Shown here one piece after another: positions 46,664-55,711 of a stretch of 64,000 nucleotides of DNA. Position numbers and translations under genes: made by a program. The notes below the pieces were generated by a model that did no database searches, was not told the DNA's origin, and saw only the letters and a program-made list of their open reading frames with translations. This stretch comes from an uncultured Clostridia bacterium (GTDB lineage Bacteria; Bacillota; Clostridia; TANB77; CAG-508), in NCBI GenBank assembly GCA_948777935.1, contig CAQDYY010000001.1, forward strand, positions 1-64,000, read 5' to 3'. Numbering within the stretch: position 1 is the stretch's first letter; each line of letters starts with the position of its first letter.

Positions 46664-47218
46664 ATGATAAAGTTATTTAAAGAATTATATGAAGATGCGA
46701 AAAACATACAATTGAAAGACCCAGTAGCAAAAAATATTTGGTATGTTATTTTTTTATACCAAGGTTTTCATATATTAATATTTCATAGAATAGGGCATTT
46801 TTTTTATAAGCATAGATGCTATTTTATAGCAAGACTTGTTTCGCAAATCGCAAGGTTTTTAACAGGAATTGAAATTCATCCAGGTGCAAAAATAGGTAGG
46901 AGACTATTTATTGACCATGGAATGGGAATTGTTATAGGAGAGACTACTACTATTGGAGATGATTGTACTATTTACCATGGTGTAACTTTAGGAGGAACAG
47001 GAAAAGACAAATATAAACGTCATCCAGATTTAGGAAATAATGTTATGGTAGGATGTGGTGCAAAAGTATTAGGACCAATAAAAATTGGAAACAATGTAAA
47101 AATTGGAGCAAATGCAGTAGTAACAAAGAATACAGAAGATAATGTAACAGTTGTAGGAATACCACGGAAAAATTGTAAAAAAGTAAGTAAAAGCATTGTA
47201 ATAGTAAACATAATGTGA
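46664..47218 (+). CDS. cysE: Serine O-acetyltransferase, C-terminus altered at CGG
   Basis: The enzyme acetylates serine for cysteine synthesis. It has [20 protein letters not shown] near residues 22-41, then left-handed beta-helix hexapeptides: [44 protein letters not shown] and [22 protein letters not shown] lies before the ATG at 46664. The raw frame reads [22 protein letters not shown]. Omitting C47165 gives VVGIPGKIVKK and a stop at 47184-47186, the standard CysE ending. Here the extra C lengthens instead of truncating the raw frame. The true end is probably 47186. Confidence 0.9.
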   Translation: MIKLFKELYEDAKNIQLKDPVAKNIWYVIFLYQGFHILIFHRIGHFFYKHRCYFIARLVSQIARFLTGIEIHPGAKIGRRLFIDHGMGIVIGETTTIGDDCTIYHGVTLGGTGKDKYKRHPDLGNNVMVGCGAKVLGPIKIGNNVKIGANAVVTKNTEDNVTVVGIPRKNCKKVSKSIVIVNIM

Positions 47219-47291
47219 TAAAATATAGAAATAGCACAGATTAAGTGTTTATAATGTGCTTAAAAATAATCTATGCAAGGAGGATTCCAAA

Positions 47292-47465
47292 ATGAGTAAC
47301 AACAGTAACAACACTAATGAACCAACAAAAGAGCAGGTAAAGGCAGTTTGGGAACGTACCCATGTAACGGATTTGGGAAACGGAATGGTCGAACTGGTAA
47401 ACGGAGTAGACCGGTGTGTAAGGAAACTGCACAGTTTTCCCGAGCATCTGCGTAAGCAGGAGTAA
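47292..47465 (+). CDS. Small 57-aa protein with foreign codon use
   Basis: The start follows CAAGGAGG by about 8 bases. The N-terminus is Asn/Ser rich; the middle reads VWERTHVTDLGNGMVELVNG. Codons such as CTG, CCC, GAG, CGT and CGG are frequent, unlike neighbouring genes. An in-frame CGG (47412-47414) would give VDRCVRKLHSFPEHL if read as Arg, or end after VDGV if the C is skipped. A clear terminator follows. No family is recognised. Confidence 0.55.
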   Translation: MSNNSNNTNEPTKEQVKAVWERTHVTDLGNGMVELVNGVDRCVRKLHSFPEHLRKQE

Positions 47466-47495
47466 GCACAAGAAAGAGCAACTGTATAGTTTGCA

Positions 47496-47525
47496 AAGCC
47501 TGGCAGAGAAATTTGCCAGGTTTTT
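47496..47525 (+). terminator. Rho-independent terminator
   Basis: CCTGGCA (47499-47505) and TGCCAGG (47514-47520) pair, followed by TTTTT. Confidence 0.85.
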
Positions 47526-47540
47526 AAAAAATATCTCAAC

Positions 47541-47575
47541 AAACACTTGTTTAAAATAAATAAATGTAGTATAAT
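47541..47575 (+). promoter_or_regulatory. uvrA promoter with SOS box-like site
   Basis: TTGTTT (47547-47552), 17-bp spacer, TATAAT (47570-47575), 50 bp before the uvrA start. AAACACTTGTTT (47541-47552) overlaps the -35 and matches the -AACA-NN-TGTT- core of the sites at 39148 and 43113. uvrA is a classical LexA target. Confidence 0.65.
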
Positions 47576-47624
47576 AATTCTTGCATGTATTAATAATATA
47601 ATATATACATGTTGGGGGTTAAAA

Positions 47625-50449
47625 ATGAATGATAAAATAGTAATTAAGGGAGCAAAGGAACACAATTTAAAAAATGTAAATTTAGAAATACCAAGAGATA
47701 AACTAGTAGTTATTACAGGGCTTTCAGGTTCACGGAAAATCTTCTTTAGCATTTGATACATTATATGCAGAAGGGCAAAGAAGATATGTAGAAAGCTTAT
47801 CAAGCTATGCAAGGCAGTTTTTGGGGTTAATGGAAAAACCAGATGTAGAATCTATAGAAGGATTATCACCAGCAATTTCAATAGACCAAAAAACAACATC
47901 AAGAAATCCACGTTCTACAGTAGGAACTGTAACAGAAATTTACGATTATATACGTTTACTATATGCAAGAATAGGAATTCCATATTGTCCAAACTGTGGT
48001 AAAAAAATTGAAAAGCAGTCTATAGACCAAATTGTAGATAATATTATGGAACTAGAAGAAGGAACAAAAATACAAGTATTATCACCAGTTATTCATGATA
48101 GAAAAGGAGAATTTACAAAACTACTAAATGATTTTGCAAAAGAAGGATTTGTTCGTGCAAGAATTGATGGAGAAACTGTTGAATTAACAGATGATTTAGA
48201 ATTAGATAGAAAGAAAAAACACAAAGTGCAAATAATTGTAGACCGTTTAGTTATAAAACCAGATATTAGAAATCGTCTAGCAGAATCTGTAGAAATTGCA
48301 ATGAAACATGCAAATGAGTTAGTTTTAATAGATATCGTAGGACAAGAAGAAAAACTATTTAGTGGAAATTATGCTTGTCCAGATTGTGGAATTAGTTTTC
48401 CAGAATTATCACCAAGAATGTTTTCATTTAATAATCCAGTAGGAGCATGTCCTACTTGTACAGGTATAGGATTTTTAATGAAAATGGATGAAGACTTAAT
48501 TGTGCCAGATAAAAATAAAACTCTATATGATGGAATAAAGGCTTTTGGAGCAAGTACAATGAAAAAGGGTGACACCATGGCAAAAATGTACTTCGAAAGT
48601 ATTGCAAAGCACTATGGGGTTAATATTAAACAACCAATAAAAAAATTGCCAAGAGAGTTTTTAGATAAAATATTATATGGTACAGGTGATGAAGAAATTG
48701 ACTTTGAATATACATCAGCAGCACGGAACTAGAAGATTTAAAGCACCATTTGAAGGAGTTATTCCTACACTAGATAGGAGATATAATGAAACAAAATCTC
48801 AAGGAATGAGAGATTTCTACGAAATGTACATGAGTTATAGTGCATGTCCAACATGCCATGGAGCAAGGCTAAAAAAAGAAGTTCTTTCTGTAAAAGTAGG
48901 AGATAAAAACATTAATGAATTAACAGATATGTCTATTGATAAAATAAAAGACTATCTAAATTCTTTAAAATTAACTAAAAAAGAAGCGATGATTGCAGAC
49001 CAAATAATGAGAGAATTAAACCAAAGGTTGCAATTCTTAATGGATGTAGGGTTAGAATATTTGACTTTATCAAGAGCGGCAGGAAGTTTATCTGGTGGAG
49101 AAGCACAACGTATTCGTTTAGCAACACAAATTGGTTCAGGACTAAGTGGCGTATTATATATATTAGATGAACCAAGTATAGGGTTACATCAAAGAGATAA
49201 TGACAAATTGCTTGCAACATTAAAGAAATTAAGAGATTTAGGAAATACTTTAGTTGTAGTAGAACATGATGAAGATACAATGTATGCAGCAGACCAAGTT
49301 ATAGATATTGGGCCAGGTCCAGGAGTGCATGGTGGAAATGTAATTGCACAAGGAACAGCAGAAGAAATTAAGAAAATTCCAGAATCTATTACAGGACAAT
49401 ATTTAAGTGGTAGGAAAAAGATTCTTGTACCATCAAAAAGAAGGAAATCTAATGGTAAATGTATAGAGATAATAGGAGCTTCAGAAAATAACTTAAAAAA
49501 TGTAAGAGTCAAGTTTCCATTAGGTGTATTTACTTGTGTAACAGGGGTTTCTGGTTCTGGTAAAAGTACACTTATTAATGAAATTTTATATAAAACAGTA
49601 GCAAAAGAAATCTATGGTTCTAATGAAAAACCGGGAAAATGTAAAGAAATTAAAGGGTTAGAAAACATAGATAAAATTATTAATATAGATCAATCTCCAA
49701 TTGGAAGAACGCCACGTTCTAACCCAGCAACATATACAGGTGTATTTGATATGATACGAGATATATTTGCAAATACAAATGAAGCAAAACTTCGTGGATA
49801 TCAAAAAGGGCGTTTTAGTTTTAATGTACCCGGAGGAAGATGTGAGGCATGTAATGGAGATGGTATATTAAAAATCGAAATGCATTTCTTACCAGACATA
49901 TATGTACCTTGTGAGGTTTGCCATGGGCATAGATATAATAGAGAAACACTAGAAGTAAAATACAAAGGTAAAAGTATAGCTGATGTACTAGATATGACAG
50001 TAGAAGAAGCATTAGAGTTTTTTGAGAATATTCCAAGGATAAAAACTAAAATTCAAACATTACATGATGTGGGGCTAGGATATATAAAATTAGGACAACC
50101 ATCAACTACTTTATCTGGAGGAGAAGCACAAAGAGTAAAACTTGCAACAGAATTATCAAAAAAGCCAACAGGAAAAACGCTATATATATTAGATGAGCCA
50201 ACAACAGGATTACACATAGCAGATGTTCATAAATTAGTAAATATATTACAAAGATTGGTAGATACAGGAAATAGCATTATCGTAATAGAGCATAATTTAG
50301 ATCTAATAAAAACAGCAGACCATATAATAGATTTAGGACCAGAAGGAGGAGACAAAGGTGGTCAAGTAATAAGCATAGGAACACCAGAACAAATAGCAAA
50401 AAATGAACAAAGCCATACAGGCAGGTTCTTAAAGAAATATTTAGAATAA
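47625..50449 (+). CDS. uvrA: Excinuclease ABC subunit A, two +1 frameshifts at CGG
   Basis: This is the damage-recognition ATPase of nucleotide excision repair. The raw DNA breaks into three frames. First break: LSGS then CGG AAA in place of GGA AAA; omitting C47733 restores Walker [20 protein letters not shown]. Second break: TSAA then CGG AAC TAG; omitting C48724 restores [22 protein letters not shown]. The corrected protein is 940 aa (raw length 3n+2), the usual UvrA size. Zinc knuckles [15 protein letters not shown]...CPTCTG and CEACNGDG...CEVCHGH, ABC signatures LSGGEAQR (twice) and the second Walker [13 protein letters not shown] are intact. The start is ATG 47625 after a G-rich site. 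Confidence 0.93.
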
Positions 50450-50466
50450 AAAGGTAGTTAGCTAAT

Positions 50467-50521
50467 GTAGGGGCACCGTTTGTGGGAATACACCGTAGGA
50501 GATGACACCACTGTGCCCTTT
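50467..50521 (+). repeat. Family C repeat, forward
   Basis: TAGGGGCACCG...GGGAATACACCG...GACACCACTGTGCCCTT. It pairs with the inverted copy at 50954-51007; the disrupted DUF2442 gene lies between them. Confidence 0.85.
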
Positions 50522-50528
50522 TATTGAA

Positions 50529-50872
50529 TTATATATCTATACTACTTTCATATAAAGAGTCAGGACACATATCAATATCGCCCCAAGCAATTGTTCCTAG
50601 GACTATTTCTACACTATTGAAAATAGTTTTATCTTGAAGAACTTTAAACACACCTTTATTAAGATATGGTTTCATATCTTTAATTTTTTTATATAGTAGG
50701 AAAGTCATGCCAGTGGCATGGGTTTCCGTACTAGATAATTATGGGGGAAGTAAGATTTTGTAAGCAGTTTCCACTGCGTACAAAATCTTAGTTTCGGTTT
50801 TTTTATATTATTATCAAAAGTTAAAAGTAGTTTATAGTCTTCCAATGGCTTTACATCAATAATTTTTCTCAT
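50529..50872 (-). pseudogene. DUF2442 gene disrupted by a small insertion
   Basis: The minus strand starts with ATG ending at 50872 behind AAAAGGAG: MRKIIDVKPLEDYKLLLTFD then NNIKK. After a 103-bp insertion the protein resumes with DMKPYLNKGVFKVLQDK and ends GTIAWGDIDMCPDSLYESSI, all DUF2442 hallmarks (about 76 aa in the intact form). DUF2442 proteins are often partners of DUF4160 proteins; their role is unknown. Precise removal of the insert plus one target copy leaves the two halves one base out of register, so an A-run has also changed. Confidence 0.82.
50695..50797. mobile_element. 103-bp MITE-like insertion with 11-bp target duplication
   Basis: The insert is flanked by TTTTTTTATAT at 50684-50694 and 50798-50808. 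It has two internal hairpins, CATGCC/GGCATG near 50708-50722 and AAGATTTTGTA/TACAAAATCTT near 50752-50789 with CAGT..ACTG inside. No coding capacity. No second copy in the window. Confidence 0.7.
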
Positions 50873-50953
50873 TGATACATCTCCTTTTAAATTAAGGGTT
50901 TTATATTAAAATTATATCACATATGAATAAAAAATCAAATATAAAAAGAGCGA

Positions 50954-51007
50954 AAAGGGCACAGTGGTGTCATGTCTAACTGGTATTCCCACAAACGGTG
51001 CCCCTAC
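50954..51007 (-). repeat. Family C repeat, reversed
   Basis: AAGGGCACAGTGGTGTC...GGTATTCCC...CGGTGCCCCTA, the complement of the forward copies. 50873-50953 holds only AT-rich DNA and the DUF2442 promoter region. Confidence 0.85.
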
Positions 51008-51009
51008 AA

Positions 51010-51043
51010 AAAACATAGGAACAAAAGATTGTCCCTATGTTTT
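51010..51043. terminator. Terminator of the Lon-type protease gene
   Basis: AAAACATAGG (51010-51019) and CCTATGTTTT (51034-51043) pair. On the minus strand it lies directly behind the frame-corrected stop at 51045. Confidence 0.85.
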
Positions 51044-51044
51044 T

Positions 51045-53430
51045 CTATTTACTGCTTACTTCAGCATATTTTTTTAGTTTATCATATACTAACGCATTTA
51101 TTGTGCCGTGATGGGAAATGACCATTTTTATCTTTCTTTCCAGCTGGAACACCAGTTAATACTTCAATACCTTCTTCAATAGAAGAAACAGCATAAATAT
51201 GGAAATTACCTTTTTTTACTTCTTCTACAATTTCATCTAATAAACTAAGATTATCAATATTTTGTACAGGAACCATAACACCATGGTTTCCATCTAAACC
51301 TCTCATTTTACATATTTGGTAAAAACCTTCAATCTTTTCATTTACACCACCAATTGGTTGTATTTCTCCTTTTTGGTTTACAGAACCAGTAACAGCAATA
51401 GATTGATTAATAGGTACACCAGATAAGCTAGAAAGTAGTGCATATAATTCTGTACTAGAAGCACTATCTCCATCTACTCCGTTATATAACTGTTCGAAAC
51501 ATATACTTGCTGTAAGTGATAAAGGAAAATCTTGTGCAAACATTTCTCCTAAATATCCACTTAAAATATAAACACCTTTTGAGTGAGAAGAACCAGAAAG
51601 TTCTACTTCACGTTCAATATTGATAATACCAGATTTTCCAGTATAAGTATTTACAGTAATTTTAGAAGGTTTACCAAAAGAATAATCTCCAATAGTCATA
51701 ACAGTTAGTCCATTAATTTGCCCAACTTTAAAACCAGAAGTACTAATTAATAAAGTATTTTCACGTATCATTTCTGTATAACGAGCATCATATTTTTTAA
51801 CACGGTCAATACGCTCTAGCAAAGTTTTATCTATATAATCAGCAGTTACTATTTTTGCTTTTGAAAGTTTTGCCCAAGTACAGGCTTCTGCAACAATTTC
51901 TGATAAATCATTAAAACGAGTAGATAATTTCTTTTTACTATTAGCAAGTTTTGAAGAATATTCTACCATTTTTGCAACAGCACCAGCATCAAGAGGAGGA
52001 AGTTCTTCTTGTTCACAAAAACCATGTATAAAACGTGCAAGTTTTAATTTATTTTCATCATTTTTTGGAGCATCATCTTCAAATTCAACTTTTACTTTGA
52101 ATAATTTTTTAAAATCTGGATCCATAGCAAGTAATGTATGATAAATATTACCACTTCCTATTAAAATGACTTTCAAATCAAGAGGAATAGGTTCAGGTTT
52201 TAAAGATATCATTACCATAGAAGAACGTTGATCTACAGCATTTTCTATGTTTATTTCTTTAATACGTAATGCCTTTTTTAATGCATCATAGCATAAAGAA
52301 TTAGATAATAAGTCTTTTGCTTGTAAAATGATATATCCTCCATTTGCACGGTGTAAAAGACCTGGTTGTAACATGGTATAATCTGTTTTTAAAGCACCAT
52401 AGTAGTTTTCATATTCTAATTTTCCAAATAAATTATGATAAGAATAGTTTGAATCCATTATAACAGGAGAACCTTCTAATTCACTATTATCAATAAATAA
52501 ATTTACACGATAATTTAACCAAGGTTGTTTTGGTTCTTGCCTTGGTCCTGCTACTGGTTGCTGTGGTTGAGCAGGGGTAGGTTGCTCTATAAATAAAGAA
52601 ACATTTTTCAAAATATCCTTTTTAACATTATCTAAAAACTTGTTAATCTTCTTATTTCTTTTATATTTTGATTTGATATAGTTAATATGAGTATTAATTG
52701 TAAGTAAAGCAACATTAGATTGCCATTCTTCAATTTTTTTATCAGAAGCTTTTTCAATTGCCTTAATTTCTGCAATTACAGATAAAATATGCTCTTGTAC
52801 AATACCAGATTTACTTTCAAATTCTTTTTTTACTGCATCATCTAGTTTGTCAAATTCATCTTCTTCAACTGTTTTTCCATCAATAACAGGCATCATATAG
52901 ATACCATTTTGGGCAGTTTTTACTTGAAAACCATATTTCATAGATTCTTGGTTTAGCTTTTCTAAAAGAGAAGAACGTTTTTGTTCAAATTCTTGTTTAA
53001 TTAAAGTTTTTTCTTTTTCAAAGTCTTCATTACTAAAAGTTTTATTAATATCTGCTTTAACATCTTTAATAAAACTATCCATATCTTCTTTAAATTCTTT
53101 TCCTTGACCTGCATTTAAAGGAACAGCAATTGGTTCATTTGGATTATCAAAATTATAAATATAACACCAGTCTGATGGAGTTTTTTCTTTTTTGGAAATA
53201 CGATTTAAGTAATTTTTAGTATACATAGTTTTTCCAACACCATCTGGACCTTCAAGATATAAGTTATATCCTTTTACATCTACACTAACTCCAAATTCTA
53301 AAGCTTTAATTCCTCTATCTTGACCAATTCCTGTATTTATAGATTCAATTTCAGAAGTATCATTAAATTTAAATACATTTGGGTTACAATAATCTTTTAA
53401 TTGTTTGTAATCTAGTTCATTTTTTTTCAT
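51045..53430 (-). CDS. Lon-like ATP-dependent protease, +1 frameshift at CGG near the end
   Basis: An S16-family protease with an AAA-type ATPase (LonB/COG1067 type). Walker A is GPDGVGKTMYT near residues 60-70. A long helical region spans 110-290. The proteolytic domain has GDSASSTELYALLSSLSGVP near 672-691 with the catalytic Ser and GGVNEKIEGFYQIC near 712-725 with the catalytic Lys. The raw frame ends GHFPSRHNKCVSI at 51082. Omitting the extra C (51108) gives GHFPSGTINALVYDKLKKYA and a stop at 51045-51047, the normal Lon-like C-terminus, with the terminator two bases later. Corrected size is 794 aa. The start follows AAAGGAG. Confidence 0.88.
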
Positions 53431-53444
53431 TTGTTTTTCTCCTT

Positions 53445-53883
53445 TTAAAAATAATATGTCATAATAATAGCATTCTCATTTTGTTTATAATAATTCTTCC
53501 TTTGTCCAACTTTTTGAAAATGATGTTTTTCATATAAATGAATAGCAGGTAAATTTTTTTCGTTTACTTCTAATGTAAGAGATGATAAGTTTTTTTGACC
53601 CGCTACATTAATTAAATACTCTAATAATCTTGCTCCAATTCCGTAAGTTTCTATATGTTTTTTTAGTTACAATATTAGTAATATGAATATCATCTACAGA
53701 ACACCAAATTCCAGCAAAACCAACTATTTTCTCATCTTGTAATGCAACAAAATATTCAGAATTTGGGTTTTCTAATTCTTGTTTAAAAACATTGTAATTC
53801 CAAAAATCATCAAAATCCGTTTCAAGAATAGGTGATAGAACTTCTAAATCTAAAATTTGCATAGGGCGAATTTCTATATTCAC
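53445..53883 (-). CDS. rimI: Ribosomal-protein-alanine N-acetyltransferase, +1 frameshift at CGG
   Basis: A GNAT-family enzyme that acetylates the N-terminus of ribosomal protein S18. It begins MNIEIRPMQILDLEVLSPIL. The raw frame ends soon after TYRNL CGG AAT TGG. Omitting the extra C (53643) gives TYRNLGIGARLLEYLI, the acetyl-CoA pyrophosphate loop (R-x-x-G-x-G/A), then LTLEVNEKNLPAIHLYEKHH and a stop at 53445-53447 (raw length 3n+1). Its ATG overlaps the tsaB stop by 4 bp, the standard tsaE-tsaB-rimI order. Confidence 0.9.
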
Positions 53884-54570
53884 TTTTTTTCCTCCAATTC
53901 TCTTTCTGCATTAGATTTTTTTAAGTAAAGAGGTAAAAGAGGTGAAGTTTCATTTAAGTTGTATGTATCAAAACCTGAAATTCCTGTGCAAAAAGCAGAT
54001 ATATTAGAATATTTTTCATCATTTAAAATAATGGCATTTTCTTTCAATGTAGATTTTAACACATCATTATAAACTATGCTACCATTTCCGACAAAAAAGA
54101 CAGGTTTGTTACAAAATTTTAATATTTCTGTAACATTATAAATAGAGTTTGTAAATAAACTACGAATTTGTGTATAAGTTCCGCTTTTATGCTCGAATAA
54201 TCCACAATAGACATTATCATTTTTGGCATCTATTAAAGAACATATAAGTCCTTCGTGGTGAGATAGGTAAGCAAGTGAGGTAAGAGAGCTAATTCCAATA
54301 CAAGGCTTATTTGTTACATCGCAAAAGGCTTTTATAGTTGAAATGCCAATACGTATACCAGTAAAAGAGCCGTGGACCTTTATCACAAACAAATAAATCA
54401 ATATCATTAATAGATAAATTGCAAACTTTAAATAATTCATCTATTAAAGGCATTAGTTTTACACTATGTGTATTTGCGTCATTTACCATAAGTTCTTTTA
54501 TTAAAGTTTTATCTTCTAAAATAGCTACTGCACATATATTAGAAGAAGTGCTGATACTTAAAATTTTCAT
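53880..54570 (-). CDS. tsaB: tRNA t6A biosynthesis protein TsaB, +1 frameshift at CGG
   Basis: An ASKHA-fold partner of TsaD needed to make N6-threonylcarbamoyl-adenosine in tRNA. It starts MKILSISTSSNICAVAILED and has ANTHSVKLMPLIDEL near residues 32-46. The raw frame breaks at KGP CGG CTC TTT. Omitting the extra C (54372) restores the hallmark KGPGSFTGIRIGISTIKAF and the rest of the protein to 53880 (raw length 3n+1). The start overlaps the tsaE stop by 4 bp. TsaB is essential in many bacteria, so loss by decay would be surprising. Confidence 0.92.
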
Positions 54571-55025
54571 ATTAACTCCTCAATTATTTTTTTATATTTT
54601 TCGCCATGAGCTTCAAAGTTTAATATTCGTTTAGAATCTTCTTCAAAATCTCTATTAAATGTAATATGTAAATATTCTTTTGGAAGGGCTTCTTTTATTT
54701 GTTCGCCCCATTCAATAAGACATATACCGTTTTCAAAGTATTGTTCTCCGCCAATAGCATAAAATTCGTCTGGAGAAGATAGGCGGTAAACATCAAAATG
54801 ATATATATTAATATCATTTGCATAATATTCATTTACAATAGTAAAAGTAGGGCTAGAAATTTCATTTTCTAAACCAAAATATGACAAAAAACCTTGTGTA
54901 AATTTTGTTTTACCAGAACCTAAATCACCTGATAAAACAACAGTATCCCCAGAATGTAGAAACCTAGCAAGCTTTTTTGCAATTAATATTGTATCATTTT
55001 CACTGTTTGAAATATAAGACTTCAT
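54567..55025 (-). CDS. tsaE: tRNA t6A biosynthesis ATPase TsaE
   Basis: The 152-aa P-loop protein works with TsaB and TsaD in t6A synthesis. It has LSGDLGSGKTKFTQGF near residues 35-50 with Walker A, SSPTFTIVNEY near 58-68, IYHFDVYRL near 75-83 and CLIEWGEQI near 103-111. First gene of the leftward tsaE-tsaB-rimI group; the Lon-type gene follows with a 14-bp gap after rimI. The frame is intact and contains no in-frame CGG. Confidence 0.94.
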   Translation of the reverse strand: MKSYISNSENDTILIAKKLARFLHSGDTVVLSGDLGSGKTKFTQGFLSYFGLENEISSPTFTIVNEYYANDINIYHFDVYRLSSPDEFYAIGGEQYFENGICLIEWGEQIKEALPKEYLHITFNRDFEEDSKRILNFEAHGEKYKKIIEELI

Positions 55026-55159
55026 TTAAAATTCTTCCTTTTTTGATATTTTATACACATATTCTATATTATTCTTAACAAAAAGTAAATTATTAATCAT
55101 AAAAAAATAGAAATAGTCTTATTATAGCATAAAACATGTGGGTCAAATATCAAAACAAA

Positions 55160-55188
55160 TTGACATAACACAGAAAAAATGCTACAAT
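55160..55188 (+). promoter_or_regulatory. Sigma-A promoter of the 55284 gene
   Basis: TTGACA (55160-55165), 17-bp spacer, TACAAT (55183-55188). A leader of about 90 nt separates it from the start codon. Confidence 0.8.
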
Positions 55189-55210
55189 ATAAATAGATAG
55201 AGTTTTTTAT

Positions 55211-55260
55211 ATGCTCTTGAGTAACTCTCGAGGGCATAGTGTCCTCGAAATAATTTTTTT
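55211..55260 (+). promoter_or_regulatory. Leader with two mutually exclusive hairpins
   Basis: Hairpin 1 pairs ATGCTCTTGAG (55211-55221) with CTCGAGGGCAT (55227-55237), allowing two G-U pairs. Hairpin 2 pairs TCGAGG (55228-55233) with CCTCGA (55243-55248) and is followed by a T-run at 55254-55260. The shared strand means only one can form, the layout of an attenuator. Confidence 0.45.
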
Positions 55261-55283
55261 AAAACAAAAGGAGGACAAAAACA

Positions 55284-55547
55284 ATGACAGAAAAAAAGAC
55301 AAATTTTAGAAGAGCAGCACAGGTGTTAGAAGATTTAAAAACATTTCAGGTGATTACAGATGAAACTCAAATGCTTTCGTTTGCGGAAAAAAATGATGAT
55401 GGAGCAGAATTTTTTAAAATCACGATGTATAGATTAGGTGGTTCGCAGATTGGTGCAGTAGAGTATGCTTTTAGAACTGAGTTTACTCAGGACGAAGCAA
55501 AAGTCACTATAGATGGTACAACGGTTTACATTAGAGTATTAGGTTAA
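55284..55547 (+). CDS. Small conserved-looking protein of unknown function
   Basis: The 87-aa protein has a basic N-terminus (TEKKTNFRRAAQVLEDLKTF), then an acidic beta-rich part with EFFKITMYRLGGSQIGAVEY and TVYIRVLG at the end. AAAGGAGG precedes the ATG by about 8 bases. It has its own promoter, structured leader and terminator, so it is a monocistronic, probably well-expressed gene. I do not recognise a family. Confidence 0.75.
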   Translation: MTEKKTNFRRAAQVLEDLKTFQVITDETQMLSFAEKNDDGAEFFKITMYRLGGSQIGAVEYAFRTEFTQDEAKVTIDGTTVYIRVLG

Positions 55548-55558
55548 TCTTCTAAACA

Positions 55559-55605
55559 AGAATCCCCCTTCAGAAAATGTTTGATTTTTTTGAGGGGGAA
55601 TTTTT
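55559..55605 (+). terminator. Rho-independent terminator
   Basis: ATCCCCCTTCA and TGAGGGGGAAT pair with a T-rich loop, then TTTTT. Confidence 0.85.
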
Positions 55606-55651
55606 GTATGCAAATTTTCATAATAAATCTATTATTTTTTCTTAAAATCCC

Positions 55652-55680
55652 TTGACAAAACACAAAAAATAGTGTAAAGT
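55652..55680 (+). promoter_or_regulatory. Sigma-A promoter of ylxM-ffh
   Basis: TTGACA (55652-55657), 17-bp spacer, TAAAGT (55675-55680), 31 bp before the ylxM start. Confidence 0.75.
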
Positions 55681-55711
55681 ATATTAGCATTACAAAAGAG
55701 AGGTAATATAA

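Noticed and set aside
47765..48732. Middle and last uvrA frames as separate genes
   Set aside because: They lack ribosome sites, start inside UvrA domains and join seamlessly after removal of one C each.
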